From Gambelia wislizenii (Eukaryota; Chordata; Lepidosauria; Squamata; Crotaphytidae), in NCBI GenBank assembly GCA_030847615.1, contig JAUMIR010000004.1:275613501-275677500 (forward strand): a stretch of 64,000 nt of DNA. The letters run 5' to 3'. Below are positions 11,964 to 23,544 of this stretch, piece by piece. The position numbers and the translations under genes are program-made. A model generated the notes under the pieces. It searched no databases, had not been told where the DNA came from, and worked only from the letters and a program-made list of their open reading frames with translations. How positions within the stretch are numbered: position 1 is the stretch's first letter; every line of letters starts with the position of its first letter.

Positions 11964-12770
11964 CTGTAAGATAAAGAAACTGAATTACAGCTGGAAGTTA
12001 TGGTTATAGTTATGAACTCTGCAAATGGTAAATTTATTAAGCAAAATTAAAGAGTAAAGTTTCACAATGCAGTTCTTTTTAAATGTTAACCCACAACTAA
12101 AGCTCTAGTGACTAAAGTTTGATTGATTAAATCAAAGTAATTGAATATAGTCTAGAAAAAATATATATGTCGTTTATTTCGTTTGGTTCCCATTCTTGAA
12201 TTCAATGTTCCATCCCATCTACAGAACAAAGCTTTTCCCTCTGCAGCTATCTGCAGCCCCCAAAACTCTTTTCCTTCAGAATAGGGGACCCTCTAGAACA
12301 AAATGGCATGTGCTGCAAGCAGATACTATATCAGAAATCAGTATAAGTCAGCCTTACTCTCTAAAATAGGTGGGCAAAGTGCAGTCAATGGGCTGCTTGT
12401 ACTCCAAGGCTGTTTTTTCCCCAGCCAACAGATTGCTCTAAAGCACCCTTAATATCCCTCTACCCACGCTCTCACACACAAGGTTCCACTCCTGAAAGCT
12501 TCTAAGGCCAGTCTATTTAGCTGGTATAGAGGGATTCAACCCCAACCTCTAAAAAATTAAACACTAAATGTAATGGACGCCGCTGCCAGTTTGATGATGA
12601 TGATATCATCATCATCATCATCACCACCAGCTCTTTGGGGACATTTTTGGCCCAACTGTCACCCAAGAAAGCCCCTGAACCCTGAGACTGAAAATTAGCC
12701 CCCAAACCTTGTAATGTTTTTCATCCTTGGTCTAAAAGAAGCATACAATAGGGCCATGCAATCTGGAAAG

Positions 12771-12989
12771 TTGTTGCCTGCCTTCAAGCTGTTTTGGACT
12801 TATGGTGACCCTGAGGGGTTTTCTTGGCAAAAACTGGTTAGATGGGGTTTGCCTTTGCCTTCCCCTCAGGCTGAGAGAGTGTGATTTGCACATGGTCACC
12901 CAGTGGGTATTCATGGCTGAGTGGAGATTTGAACCTGGTTTCCAGATTTGTAACCAATGCACAAACCACTATAACAAACTGGCTCTCCC
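12771..12989 (-). repeat. Sauria-type tRNA-derived SINE
   Basis: Read on the minus strand: tRNA-like head with A-box region near 12960-12985 and B-box-like GGTTCAAATC at 12929-12938, body, and a BovB-like tail (reverse of CAAGCTGTTTTGGACTTATG). Plus-strand frames across it are artefacts. Confidence 0.8.
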
Positions 12990-13024
12990 ATAACTGCAGA
13001 CACCAAGCAAAATAATATACTGTA

Positions 13025-13237
13025 CCGTTTGATCCACAGAGGTTTGGTTCCTGGACCCCGCACAGATACCAAAAACACCAGATGACTGCACCCCATATTA
13101 TTAAATGGCAGAAACATGAACACATATGCTCCAGCATGTCCACATTCACCTCACCACTATTTAATAATATGGAGCACGAGGATCTGCAGTCAGCTGAATT
13201 CATGGATCTGGAGCCCACATATCCAGAGGTTCCACTG
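13025..13237. mobile_element. Tigger-like MITE, diverged
   Basis: TA-flanked copy containing GTTTGGTTCCTGGACCCCGC near one end and CATATCCAGAGGTTCCACTG at the other. Internal sequence is partly palindromic (ATATTATTAAAT / ATTTAATAATAT). Confidence 0.6.
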
Positions 13238-14506
13238 TACTTCAACAGAAGAGCTGTCTAAAATTAGGTATGCTGAGCTGCAAGCGAAGTGTACAGAACT
13301 TTGCAGAATTGAAGACTGACAGTAATGGGACAAAATCTAGTTTGTGCATGACTGGGAAACTAGTAGTCCATCACAAATACTGATAATTTACTATAATAAT
13401 ACATATAATATATGGTCTGTTGTTTTATATGTAAAACTGATGATGTCAGAGGTCAAATATTTCTCCTCATATAGTACTTTTATTTCATGTTTAAAAGCAG
13501 AGCTTAATTCAGTTTGTTTGATGTGGACTGATCGGGTCTGTGTTAAGCAATTACGGATAGATTTGAACATGAATGCTTAAATTAAAATGAACTGGAGTGT
13601 TCTAAAAATCACATAATTTGTAACTTTCTTTAAACTATTAAGACTATACTATTTTTAAAAATATTTCTCTTTCTGTCTGCCTGTTACATTGCAAATTCAT
13701 AAGCTTGATCACAAACTCAGTGAACTTGACACATTATGAAATGGGACGAAAACGAAGACCTAGTGTGGACCCAATTTATAAGCTACTTCAGCACAGGGAC
13801 ACATAGCTATGAGACGTAGCTATAACATGTCTCCCATCCTTCCCTCCCAAACCAACATTTCATGGCCACAGCCCTGCCCCCAACATGGTCATTTTTTTAT
13901 TTTTATTTTTTGGCTTGTGGGCACCTAATGGGGAAGGGGGTCCTCTAGAGATCTCTGTGGATGATATAGCTAGATGCTTGTCTGGTACAACCCTATTACC
14001 ACTCTGGTCAGGAAAAGGCCAGGTTGGGTAGGTGGGTGTTGCAGCTGAAGACACAGTTGGTAGAGAATTCCAACCTCCTTAGAAACCCAAAAAGTGTGTT
14101 ACGGGAACATAGGTCCAACTTACACCATTATAACTCATTAACAGGATGCCATCCTAACACTTTTAATTTTTTTGTTGTTCTAGAATGCACATTTGTGAAC
14201 TTATTTTGACTAAACTTCATATTACATTTAGTTTGACGTCCTTTCAGCCTTTTATTTTCATGTGTTATTACTGACTATCAAGAATCAGTTCTTCAGATAG
14301 TAGCTAGGTTTGGCCAATTTTGCATGGAAGACAGTGTGAAATAAATTTTAAGGACCATAGATGCTACCACTCAGTTTTTCCTGCAAATTATTAGTGAAAT
14401 CATCAACATCAACCTAAGTAACACTTGATAAATATCCTAGGATTGTCTACGCAGCAAAAATACTCCTCATAGAATTCAGGGAGAATATCATTTGTCTAAA
14501 TGGGAT

Positions 14507-14880
14507 CATAGAATTTCAGAGTTGGAAGAGACCATGAGGGCCATCCAGTCCAACCCCCCTGCCACGCAGGAAATCTTGATCAAAGCATCCCCGACAGATG
14601 GCAATCCACCCTCTGTTTAAAGACCTCCAAGGAAGGAGACCCCACCACGCTCCGAGGGAGTGTGTTCCACTGCCGAACAGCTCTTACTGTCAAAAAGTTC
14701 CTCCTCATGTTGAGGTGGAATCTCTGTTCCTGGAGCTTGCATCCATTGCTCCGTGTTCCAGTCTCTGGAGCAGCAGAAAACAAGCCTGCTCCATCCTAAG
14801 CGTGACATCCCTTCAAATACTTAAACAGGGCTATCATATCGCCTCCTGCATCAATCTGCCGTATTTGGAAGGAGGGGGCC
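14507..14880 (-). mobile_element. CR1 LINE, 3' fragment
   Basis: On the minus strand the frame 14783-14580 reads ...[20 protein letters not shown]..., the C-terminus of CR1 ORF2. The plus strand begins ATCATAGAATTTCAGAGTTG, which is the characteristic inverted CR1 3' end. 5' truncated. Confidence 0.85.
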
Positions 14881-14894
14881 AAAAACACCAAATA

Positions 14895-15124
14895 CAGTTG
14901 TCCCTCTGTATCCATGGATTTGGTATCCACGGATTTAAGTATTCACGGCTTGAAAATATTCTTTAAAAAATAATAATCCAAAAAGCAAACCTTGATTTTG
15001 CCATCTTATATAAGGGACACCATTTTGCTATGCCATTGCATATAATGGGACTTGAGTATTCACAGATTTTGGTATCCACGGTGGGTCCTGGAACCAACCC
15101 CCAGTGAATATGAAGGGACAACTG
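14895..15124. mobile_element. Tigger-like MITE
   Basis: TA-flanked, ends CAGTTGTCCCTC and GGGACAACTG, closely similar to 2379-2590. Lies immediately right of the CR1 fragment. Confidence 0.85.
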
Positions 15125-15701
15125 TAACTTTCGCAGCTTTCCCTGTATTTTTTTTAAAAAAAAAAAAACTCCGAAGGAAATGCACATTCCTACTCATTGG
15201 GACAACCAATTCACTTTGATGCACATTCCCAATAAGAGCAGAAGTGGAAAGCTGGTTGGTTGCATGTGCACAGGAGGTGGAGCTTGCTGGCAAGGCAAGT
15301 GCCCTGAAACACCAAGTTGGATTTTGTTCGATCGTGTGCTGAGGTGACAAAACAGCCTTTCCCCCCTCTTTTTTTCTGTTTATTTAAATGGAAGATCGCA
15401 CTTCCATACCTTGGATTTACTTTTTTAAAAAATACTATTCAGCGGTGGCAACTGGTGACAATAAAGACATGAGTAATTCACTCATGCCCACCATCTTGAT
15501 TCGCAGGCATGCCCATTTGAACAACCAATGCAGATAGCTTCACATGCCTGCAAACTTGTCAAAAAATCGTGGAGACAAATGAAAGCTGCTGCGAATTGGT
15601 CTTAGTGTGCATCAGTCCACATTTTAAAGCCTCATATAGACAAGCCCCTAGTGAAATATAAATTTGAAATCCTATTTTAATTCAGTCTTAATGAAACAGC
15701 C

Positions 15702-15930
15702 AGGGAGCCCTGGTGGCCCAGCGGTTAAATGCCTGTACTGCAAGCCACAAGGTTATGAGTTCAATCCCAGAGGGCTCCAAGGATGACTCAGCCTCCATCC
15801 TGCTGTAGGTTGGTAAAATGAGTACCCAGCTTCCTGGGGCCAATTAGCTAAAAAAACATTGTAAACTACTTAGGGAGTGCTTCGGCACTGATAAGTGGTA
15901 TATAAATATCAATGCTATTGCTATTGCTAT
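15702..15930 (+). repeat. tRNA-derived SINE, second family
   Basis: Head GGTGGCCCAGCGGTTAAATG with B-box-like GAGTTCAATCCC, then a distinct body (AATTAGCTAAAAAAACATTG) and a GCTATT repeat tail. Two further copies lie at 16017-16310 and 41306-41583. Confidence 0.75.
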
Positions 15931-16016
15931 ATCCTTACTGACGAAACCTGGGCTCTGAGGTAACTGCCTCAAATAGCTGGTTTTATAATGTTATGAAAAG
16001 TTAGAAAGTTGGTAAT

Positions 16017-16310
16017 TATTTTTTATTTTTAGATATTTATACACTGCTCTTCAGCCATGAAGGCTCTCAGAGCGGCTTACAAATTGTTAAGCAATAGCAC
16101 CTATACATCTACACTGCTTTTACAGTGCACCAGGCACTCTCCAAGCAGTTTCCAATGTGTGTTAGCTAATTGCCCCCACAAGCTGGATATTCATTTTACC
16201 GACCTACAAAAGGATGGAAGGCTGAGTCAATCTTGGAGCCCTTGGGATGGAACTTGCAACATTGTGGCTTGCAGTACTGGCATTTAACCACTGTGCCATC
16301 AGGGCTCCCT
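16017..16310 (-). repeat. tRNA-derived SINE, second family
   Basis: Inverted copy of the family at 15702-15930, about 90 bp away, forming a potential long hairpin with it. The head end is TTAACCACTGTGCCATCAGG. Confidence 0.75.
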
Positions 16311-16524
16311 TTAGTTATTAATTAGTTATTATCACTAATAATTATCACTAATAATTAGTTATTATCACTACATTTATTTTCTAGGAGAAGCATTTTGTTG
16401 TTTCTACTTTATGTATCAAAATAACTTGACTCCTTTGGGTATTATCTTCAACAGATCATGACTTACTGCATAGAGGATTTCTGAAAAATCCTGAAGTCAA
16501 CATGAAATCTCTTTTAGTTTATTG

Positions 16525-16735
16525 TTGCTGTTATTATGTGTCTTCAAACCAACTTCAACATCTAGCAACTCTATCATGGGATTTTCTTGGCAAGATTTAT
16601 TCATACAAGGTTTGTCTTCCTCTTAGGCTGAGAAAGTATGAAATTCCTAAGGTGGGTTTCCATGGCTATGTGGGAATTAGAACTTTGGTTTCCCAGAGTC
16701 TTAGTTCAACACGCACATCTCTATATCACGCTGCA
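16525..16735 (-). repeat. Sauria-type SINE, diverged
   Basis: Minus-strand copy with the tail side at 16525-16600 (TTATGTGTCTTCAAACCAAC) and the eroded tRNA-like head near 16735. Confidence 0.7.
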
Positions 16736-18029
16736 TAAGCGTATAGCATTCCAACCTTACAATCTCAAATACACTTATAACTAATTATTGTTTCAAAGTT
16801 ACTGATTCAACTGTAACTGATATTTATTTTCAGGGAAAATAAGGCCAGATGTCCACTATCCACTATTATTTTAAAGACCATTTTAAAATATGTTTTTATT
16901 TCTATTACTAAGACACAAAGAGGCAGCATTCTTTCAAAATTTAAGCAAGCAAGTCCCACTTACCAAACTTATTAACAGATAAATCTTTAATGGCACACTG
17001 TTTGTCACTCAATATGTAGTTATTGTCAATTACATCTGACACTAAATTAAGATTATGTCTTGAACAATTAACACATTTTTAAAAATTATATGTTGGTTTT
17101 TTATGTATTTGTTACACTATCCTATTTAAATACCATAAGGATCATAACAGAGGTTAAGTTCTCTCTACAAACCAGGCACCACTAGTGAATTTTTGGACTT
17201 GAGTGGAAACATTTGAATGAATGATAGCTGCTTAAAGCCAAAAAAGTATGCTTTCAAAACTGAGATTGAAGAATCAATTGACTCCTACTCTCTTGCTCAG
17301 TTTCAATAAAGCCTGATTACTAATAATGAAAACTATGTAATGCTTCATCTATCCCATTTTCCCTGAAAATCTGTAACTTTGAAGCAGTTACAGTTGAATC
17401 AGTAACTTAGGATCAATAACTAGTTGTTAAACGTACCTAAAGGATCAAGGATGTAATATTATGCACTTATCTAAAAGTAAATCTCATTAATTCACTAGGA
17501 CGTATGTCTGAGTAAAACATGCATAGGATTCTAGTCTAAGTATGGGGAGGGGCTTTGGTGTAGAAGAGTAATTACTACACACACAAAACTAATGATTGTT
17601 TTAAATATACTAAGAAATATCTGGGGTTCAGTCATAGAAATGGCTTTTGCTAGACTATATGATTCAAGTCAGTGAACAGTTTGTGTAGTAAGCAATGCAC
17701 TGGTATCTCAAAGCCATTAAAAAAAAAAGTCAAATCCTTTGATTTAATTTAGATTTTAAAGCAATCATGTAGTGAAGTGAGTTGAATTAGTATAACCCCA
17801 TTAGTATCCACATAGAAATACCTTGGTATGTACTTTCAGCTATAAAGGTGAAAGAAGCCATTATTTAAAATCTACGAGGGAAACAAAATCAAAATGTGCC
17901 ATTTCCCAAACTATCAAAAGCCAGTTCAATCTGAATGCTAAATTACTGAGAATAAAAGCGATTAACCTTGGTTACAAAATAGCACCAGTTTGTCTGACAC
18001 TAGAGACAACACACTGCTCATTGTCAAAA

Positions 18030-18030
<1 letters not shown>

Positions 18031-18106
<76 letters not shown>
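18031..18106. repeat. Microsatellite (CT)n(CA)n(TA)n
   Basis: Compound dinucleotide repeat: CT, then CA, then a long TA run. Overlapping frames ending in IYIYIY are artefacts. Confidence 0.95.
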
Positions 18107-18110
<4 letters not shown>

Positions 18111-19172
18111 CAGTTTCACAGGTCCCACTGATTACTACCTGCTATTTAGGCTTTAATCTAAAAGGCACTAGAAATCTACAACTCTTATTAATACAACATT
18201 TAATATAGCCTTCACTATTCATCAGGGGAAGTAGAGAATATTTGATAATATAATTGCTTATACTGTATTATTTTATGCTACTGTATCTCAAAGTGATGGG
18301 GATATAATCTTGCACACTATGAGATCCAGCAAGCTCATGGATATTTAAACCACTCAGGCAAAAATACACAAAGTGTTTAGCAAGTGATACTACAGAGTGA
18401 AGATGACTGGTCAAACAGCAACGAATAGTTTCCCCCAAGACTTAGCTATAACTGAAAACCGAATTTTACCCAAAAAATGCTGTAATCTTAGGGCACATTT
18501 ATTTTTAGATTTGTGAAGCCACAGCTGCTACGCACAAGCAGTCTACTCAAGAAAAATCCAATGGCTTACTAGAAGAGCAATTTCTGCTGTGCAACCTTTA
18601 TTCCCAGACGTTCCATAACAAAAGTATATACTGAAGTAAAATTTACTGACTTAAACACATCCCAGACAGCTAGATCATAGCTGAAGCCCTCCAGACAAAC
18701 AGATCCAGCAATGCAAAAGTAGGTCAGTTTCCAAATCTGGTAAGCCTTTGCTTTCACCTATCACAAATCTACATAGAAATAATAACTATCTAAAATGCAA
18801 TCATGTACCTTTAATACAGCATACAATATTACTACTTTAACTATGGTAGTTCTTGGCAATGTTTGATGGAGTTTCTAAACTTTTGCTATATTATTATGTT
18901 GTATTTACTGCAAAGGGATATCTGTTCTTTTTATCTATCCGGAAAGGGAAAAATGCAATCCATTTTCAGAATCACAATATCAAATAATAGATTAACTTAT
19001 TTCACAGGGTCACACAACACTAGAAACAAAGAATCCCAAGTTTTAAGATTTTTAACAATTAATGCTTCTATTTAGTCTTCAGATTAAAGTCACATCACAC
19101 AATATATTTGCAGTTCCGTTGCCCAGCATGAGCCATAAACAGGTTGACTTTTCCAAACTGCCATAACTATAC

Positions 19173-19188
19173 CTGAATCTTCAGCCAT
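19173..19188 (-). CDS. ASPH: ASPH exon 1b (P2, muscle-type first coding exon)
   Basis: This is an alternative first coding exon of only 16 coding bases: ATG GCT GAA GAT TCA G, i.e. MAEDS plus one base. A GT donor follows at 19172-19171 (G|GTATAG, weak beyond position +4). The split codon completes to Glu with exon 2, giving MAEDSE-AKHGG. Human ASPH transcripts from the second promoter (junctin and junctate forms of excitable tissue) start MAEDKE-TKHGG, so length, phase and residues agree. The exon is about 7.2 kb upstream of exon 2 and 26 kb downstream of exon 1a. It is too short to be found by ORF length alone. The call rests on homology remembered from the human protein plus phase compatibility; transcript evidence would settle it. 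Confidence 0.82.
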
Positions 19189-19364
19189 GGCCTCAGTGTC
19201 TTTTATCCATGTACAAAGTAGACTTGAATATAAAAACAGAGTCCTAGACAGGATCAGCTTAAAATCACCCTCATGTAAGCCTTGCAACAGCAGCAAAGAA
19301 AGTTTCTTACGGCCAACTCAGCTAAAACCCGAAATCGGACCCTGCCACAAACTCTGTTCAAAAG

Positions 19365-19374
19365 CTATTTTTAG
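19365..19374. promoter_or_regulatory. MEF2 binding site in ASPH P2
   Basis: CTATTTTTAG fits YTA(A/T)4TAR without mismatch. It lies 177-186 bp upstream of the P2 start codon and 6 bp from an E-box (CATCTG). Palindromic sites of this form are bound by MEF2 in muscle and heart genes. Confidence 0.65.
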
Positions 19375-19459
19375 AGCAATCATCTGCAAGCCAAATGCTT
19401 TTAAGTACCCATATGGAAACCCAGTGCTGACGACAATCAAATTTGCCCCCTCCTTCCAA

Positions 19460-19475
19460 CAATGCATCCTGGGTA
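19460..19475 (-). promoter_or_regulatory. ZNF143/STAF-like site in ASPH P2
   Basis: On the minus strand TACCCAGGATGCATTG matches YWCCCAYAATGCAYYG at 14 of 16 positions (mismatches at positions 7 and 8). Such sites sit near starts of TATA-less promoters. It could be a chance match. Confidence 0.4.
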
Positions 19476-20130
19476 GTTGGTCCTTTCCATCTCATTTAAT
19501 CTCTAAACAGCAACATACCAGAGAAGCAAAAGAGAACAGATTAAAAAAAATGATTGCAGGAAAGCATGCCTCAGCGACTAAATTCTAAGAGCATTAGACC
19601 TTCTGTACAAATTCAAACAAAAGTCAGAATACAAAGCTTGTCTATGCAATCTGGGTAGCAGCCAAGTACATTTACATGATGCTGACATGCAGCTATCACA
19701 TGGGTTTTTAGAGTTCTGCATATGTTACTTCCATATCAACTGGTCAGCAGTTGACACGATACAATTAACAAGTGTAGTGGGATATTAACAAGTCGTTTTG
19801 AAGTCATTAAAAATCTGCTTTAGCGGTTGAAATGCAAACCAAAGCGGGCAGTCAGTTAAAACACCAGCCTAGAAGCTCAAAACAGAAATTCAAATTACAG
19901 ATACAATTTTATTTCACTCTATGATAAGATGTCTAGATATCATTATCAATCTTCCTTTGGAAAGTAAGAAAGATAACTTTTTCTTTGACATTATGCTAGT
20001 TAAATCAGTATTTATAAAGCAAGCTTTAAGCACTAATATACTGAAGTATGGGGCCAAGACCGAAGCTTAGAACTTTAAAGTTTCAAAAATAATTTGATAA
20101 TGTTAAACATTAAACTTGGGAAATGAATTA

Positions 20131-20330
20131 CAGGTTGAGTCTCCCTTATACAAAATTCCAAAATATTACAAAATCCAAAATTGTCCACATGGGCGGCTGA
20201 GATAGTGACAACTTTGCTTTCTGATGGTTGTCATTTGTGCCTTTAAAGCACTTTTGGGTTGTTTTAAAGTTGATTTCTTCCATCCTGATTGGTTTTTCCT
20301 CACATGAACTACAAAGCCCAGAATACAATT
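20131..20330. mobile_element. Probable Tigger-type MITE fragment
   Basis: Begins after TA with CAGGTTGAGTCTCCCTTAT, a start typical of Tc/mariner-like MITEs in vertebrates. The right end could not be found. Confidence 0.4.
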
Positions 20331-21013
20331 GTTACTTGAGAATGACATAAATCCAGTTTATCTGGAAACTTGTTAGGTTGGGGGGAAAGGGTCTTAAACT
20401 ACGGGGTCTTATCTTGTAATCAGATCAATTGAGGTTTGCTACTGATCTGCATCACTCTTCTCTTCTATCACCTGCCCTCTTTATCCTTCAAACACCTTGT
20501 TTGCTAATGGTCAGTAAAAAGTAATGTATTAATTATAGTTAGAAGGCACATTCCCTGTAAGTGCAGCAATAAATGGCCAGCAACAAAAATCCATCAGCAA
20601 ATAAATCAGGGGTGGAGAATTCATAATCAGAAATGTTTTGAGTATCTCTGAGCATTTTTCTGTGCAACTGAATTAATGAATTCTCTCTGCCTCCCCACTC
20701 AAAATCAAGAAGCATGATTTGGTGGCCACTTCTAGACTACAGAATTCCCTTCTCATGAAAACCAGACAAACCCCCTTGATGTTTTCTCTCCATTGGCAGA
20801 CAAACACCTTTTTATTAGGTCAGGCCTGCAGCAACTACTATGAGGAATACTGTTAACTCCTTAAGATTGTCAAGTATTTTCAACCAAAAATATTATTAGA
20901 ACTTTAACTCCATAATCCTAGATAAAGAACAATTGATCACCTGGTTAAACAAATAACACACAAACATGATGCAATTTCAACATTTATTTCAACAGTCAAT
21001 CTATCCTTGGAAA

Positions 21014-21253
21014 AGTACAATCAGCTCACTATGTCCACGGATACTTTAACCACCGCTTCAACCAACAATGGTTTGAAAATACACACACACACACTCACAA
21101 TTCCAAAAAGCAAACCTTGCTGTTCACCATTTTATATAAGGGATGCCATTTTACTATACCACTGTATATAATGCAACTTGAGCAACCACAGATTTTGATA
21201 TCCACAGGGGATCCTGGAACCAAACCCCAACGGATACTAAGAGGCAGCACAAT
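21014..21253. mobile_element. Tigger-like MITE, diverged
   Basis: Contains GTCCACGGATACTTTAACCA near the left end, the family core TTTATATAAGGGATGCCATT, and GGATCCTGGAACCAAACCCC near the right end. The terminal repeats are eroded. Confidence 0.6.
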
Positions 21254-21643
21254 TATAGGTCAGAAACAGAGGCAACCAACCAGTAAACCATTCACACAGA
21301 CAATGAAAAGTGTAAAACATACTATTAGAAGTAAGCCATTTAAAACAGGTCAAACTGCTAAAGCTCTTTGCAATGCACAAATTGAGCAATTTTTTCAATT
21401 TTAAACCTTTGATGATCCTTGGCTATGTAAGACAGTACAGCATGCATGAAAAGACAATAAATCATTTTCATGAATGAATAATTAAAACAGATTGTACTTA
21501 ATTGCATCATTAAGTGCAGAAGAGCCATCAGTGATAATAAGGGTCACAGAAGGAGCCAAATCACTGGATTTTTTGAATTCCATTAGTTGTAAACATAGAA
21601 TACACTAATGATATTAACAGATTGCCACATTGGTTATGTGCAT

Positions 21644-21792
21644 TCTGAAGAGAGTGGAGTGAACAGGAATCAGTAGTTGATTGGGATGGTCTGCTACTGC
21701 CCAGATGAAAGCAGGAAGTTACATCATAGCTTTTAGAAATTCAAATTTATTTGTTCTCCTACAGTGGGTAACCACGAGGCCAAGCCAGTTTT
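21644..21792 (+). repeat. DIRS inverted terminal repeat, left
   Basis: Starts near CTGAAGAGAGTGGAG and ends near GGCCAAGCCAGTTTT. The reverse complement is found at 26419-26570 with scattered differences. Includes the stretch AGCAGGAAGTTACATCATAG shared by both copies. Confidence 0.85.
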
Positions 21793-21871
21793 CTGACTAG
21801 CAAAGGCCCAGGATTGGAAGAAGATACTGAGTAAACCCTGAGTCACTAGGGTTGCGCAGTCCAGGGTGGGG

Positions 21872-21982
21872 TGATTCCTGTTCGCTCCACTCTCTCCAGA
21901 ATGCACATTCATGGTAAGTAACCAATGTGGCATTCTCAGAGAGATTGAGCAAACAGGAATCAGTAGTTGAGTGGGACGTGCC
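21872..21982 (+). repeat. DIRS internal complementary region (circle-junction template)
   Basis: The first half (GATTCCTGTTCGCTCCACTC through GAATGCAC) is the reverse complement of the left terminus. The second half (GCATTCTCAGAGAGA through GGAATCAGTAGTTGAG) has the sequence of the right terminus read inward on the minus strand. Together they represent the two element ends joined, as used in the DIRS circularisation model. Confidence 0.8.
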
Positions 21983-22021
21983 CAAGCCTCCCTTTGTTCC
22001 AGGGATGGGTTGGACTGCAAA

Positions 22022-23256
22022 TTACTTGTTGACCACCTGTTGGAGGACCCTCCTTACGAACAGTGCCTCTGGGAATCGGAATTTGTCCACCTTATAGTGT
22101 CTTATAAAGGTGGACGGGGTGCTCCAGGTCGCCACTCTGCATATCTCTGATATGGGGGCGTTGGTTGAGAAGACAGCTGATGCTGCCGCAGATCTCATAG
22201 AGCGTGCCATGATGCCTGTGGGTCTGGGCACCTTGGCAACATCTACACCAACAGGATGCATGCCTTTATCCAGGTGGCAATGGTCCTTCATGATACCCGG
22301 TTCCCCATGGAGGCTGGGTTGAAGGAGATGAACAGAGAATCGCACCTCCTAAAATATTTGGTCTGCTTGATGTAAACCTTGAGGGCCCAACGGACATCCA
22401 GCTTGTGCCACAGGACCTCCTGTTGGTGAGATGGATCCGGACAAAAGGACAGCAACACCAGTTCTTGAGAGACATGGAACTCTGACAGCACTTTGGGGTA
22501 AAAGGATGAATCCGTCCTTAAGCTAACGAACTCTTCGTTAAAGATGGTCCCTAATTGAGAGGGCTTCTAGTTCAGATACCCTTCTAGCCGAAGTGATGGC
22601 TGCCAGAAAGGTGACCTTCAAGGTTAAGACTCCAGGGAAATCGACCTTAGGTGTTCGAATGGAGGCCACATAAGCTGATTGAGGACCAGAGAAAGATTCC
22701 AGGTCGGAAACCTGTGCCAAACCGGAGGTGAGAGTAAGGTTGCTCCCCTAAGGAAATGCCTTACATGTAGGTGAGAGGAAAGTGATCCCTTCTGCTTCAT
22801 GCAAAGGACTGAGGCTAGCGCCGCGACCTGCCATTTCAGCATGTTTGGTCGGAGGCCCATGTCGAGGCCTCTCTGGAGGAACATGAGGACATGCTTTACT
22901 GCTATCTGGTTATGCAGGATATTCTGAGATGAGCACCACCTCTTGAATGCCTGCCAGGTCACTTCATATATCTTCGTGGTATATTGCTTTCTCGATGAGA
23001 GCAGCATATTGACCACCACTTTATCGTAGCCAAATTCTCTTGGAGCTCTCTGTTCAACCTCCAGGCAGCTAACTGCAGCCATGTTGTGTCCAGGTGATTG
23101 ATCAGGCCCTGTATGAGGAGGTCTTCCCAAGCCGGAAGCCTCTATGGTTTCTCTATTAACATGCTCACAAGGTCTGAGAACCAAGGGCGTCTGGGCCAAT
23201 ACTGGGCCAATACAATGAAGACTACCTGTGCCCTCTCGTCTCTCCCCTTTCTGCAT
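22022..23256 (-). pseudogene. DIRS tyrosine recombinase remnant
   Basis: Frames 23256-22624, 22720-22538, 22475-22266 and 22345-22022 cover a lambda-integrase-type recombinase: N-terminal helical part (YTTKIYEVTWQAFKRWC), first catalytic Arg in SARRVSELEAL, box-II region MARSMRSAA, and the catalytic Tyr region STFIRHYKVDKF. The His normally opening the HxxR motif is Arg here, and stops and frameshifts interrupt the chain. The assignment is from the ordered motifs and the RT neighbour. Confidence 0.7.
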
Positions 23257-23544
23257 GCCTTCCCTATTAGTGGAAGGGGGGAAGATATAGCAGCACCTTC
23301 AGCCAGGGGGCACATAGTGCATCCATGCCCTCCGAGAGGGGGCTTTGGTACCTGGAAAAAAATCTCTTCAGTTTGGCATTGCTCAGGGACGCAAAGAGCT
23401 TGACATCCAGGCTGCTGAAACAGGCCTGGATCTGTTGGAAGAAAACCTAGTTGAGTTCCCACTCCCTGGGAAGCACTCAGTGTCTGCTCAGGAAGTCCGC
23501 CTGGCAGTTTCTTGATCCTTGGAGGTATTGGGCTGTTATGGACT

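Larger units (their letters stand above)
11964..19172 (-). other. ASPH: ASPH intron between exon 1b and exon 2
   Basis: About 7.2 kb. It contains Sauria-type SINEs (12771-12989, 16525-16735), a Tigger-like MITE (13025-13237), a CR1 fragment (14507-14880) next to another MITE, two copies of a second SINE family in opposite orientation (15702-15930, 16017-16310), and a CT/CA/TA microsatellite (18031-18106). Nothing further was recognised in 13250-14500 or 16740-18000. Confidence 0.7.
19189..19480 (-). promoter_or_regulatory. ASPH: ASPH P2 promoter and 5' UTR region
   Basis: Sequence immediately upstream of the MAEDS start. It contains a perfect MEF2 consensus (CTATTTTTAG, 19365-19374), an E-box CATCTG at 19381-19386, an E-box CATATG inside CCATATGG at 19409-19416, and a 14/16 match to the ZNF143/STAF consensus at 19460-19475. 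Human P2 is known as a MEF2-dependent, muscle-restricted promoter, so the site content fits the predicted role. The transcription start was not determined. Confidence 0.65.

Noticed and set aside
12838..13245. 135-codon minus ORF
   Set aside because: Spans a MITE and a SINE; no coding family resemblance.
14598..14966. 122-codon plus ORF
   Set aside because: Antisense of the CR1 C-terminus continuing into a MITE.
17823..18208. Plus ORFs ending in repeated IY
   Set aside because: Run into the TA microsatellite; no homology or splice context.
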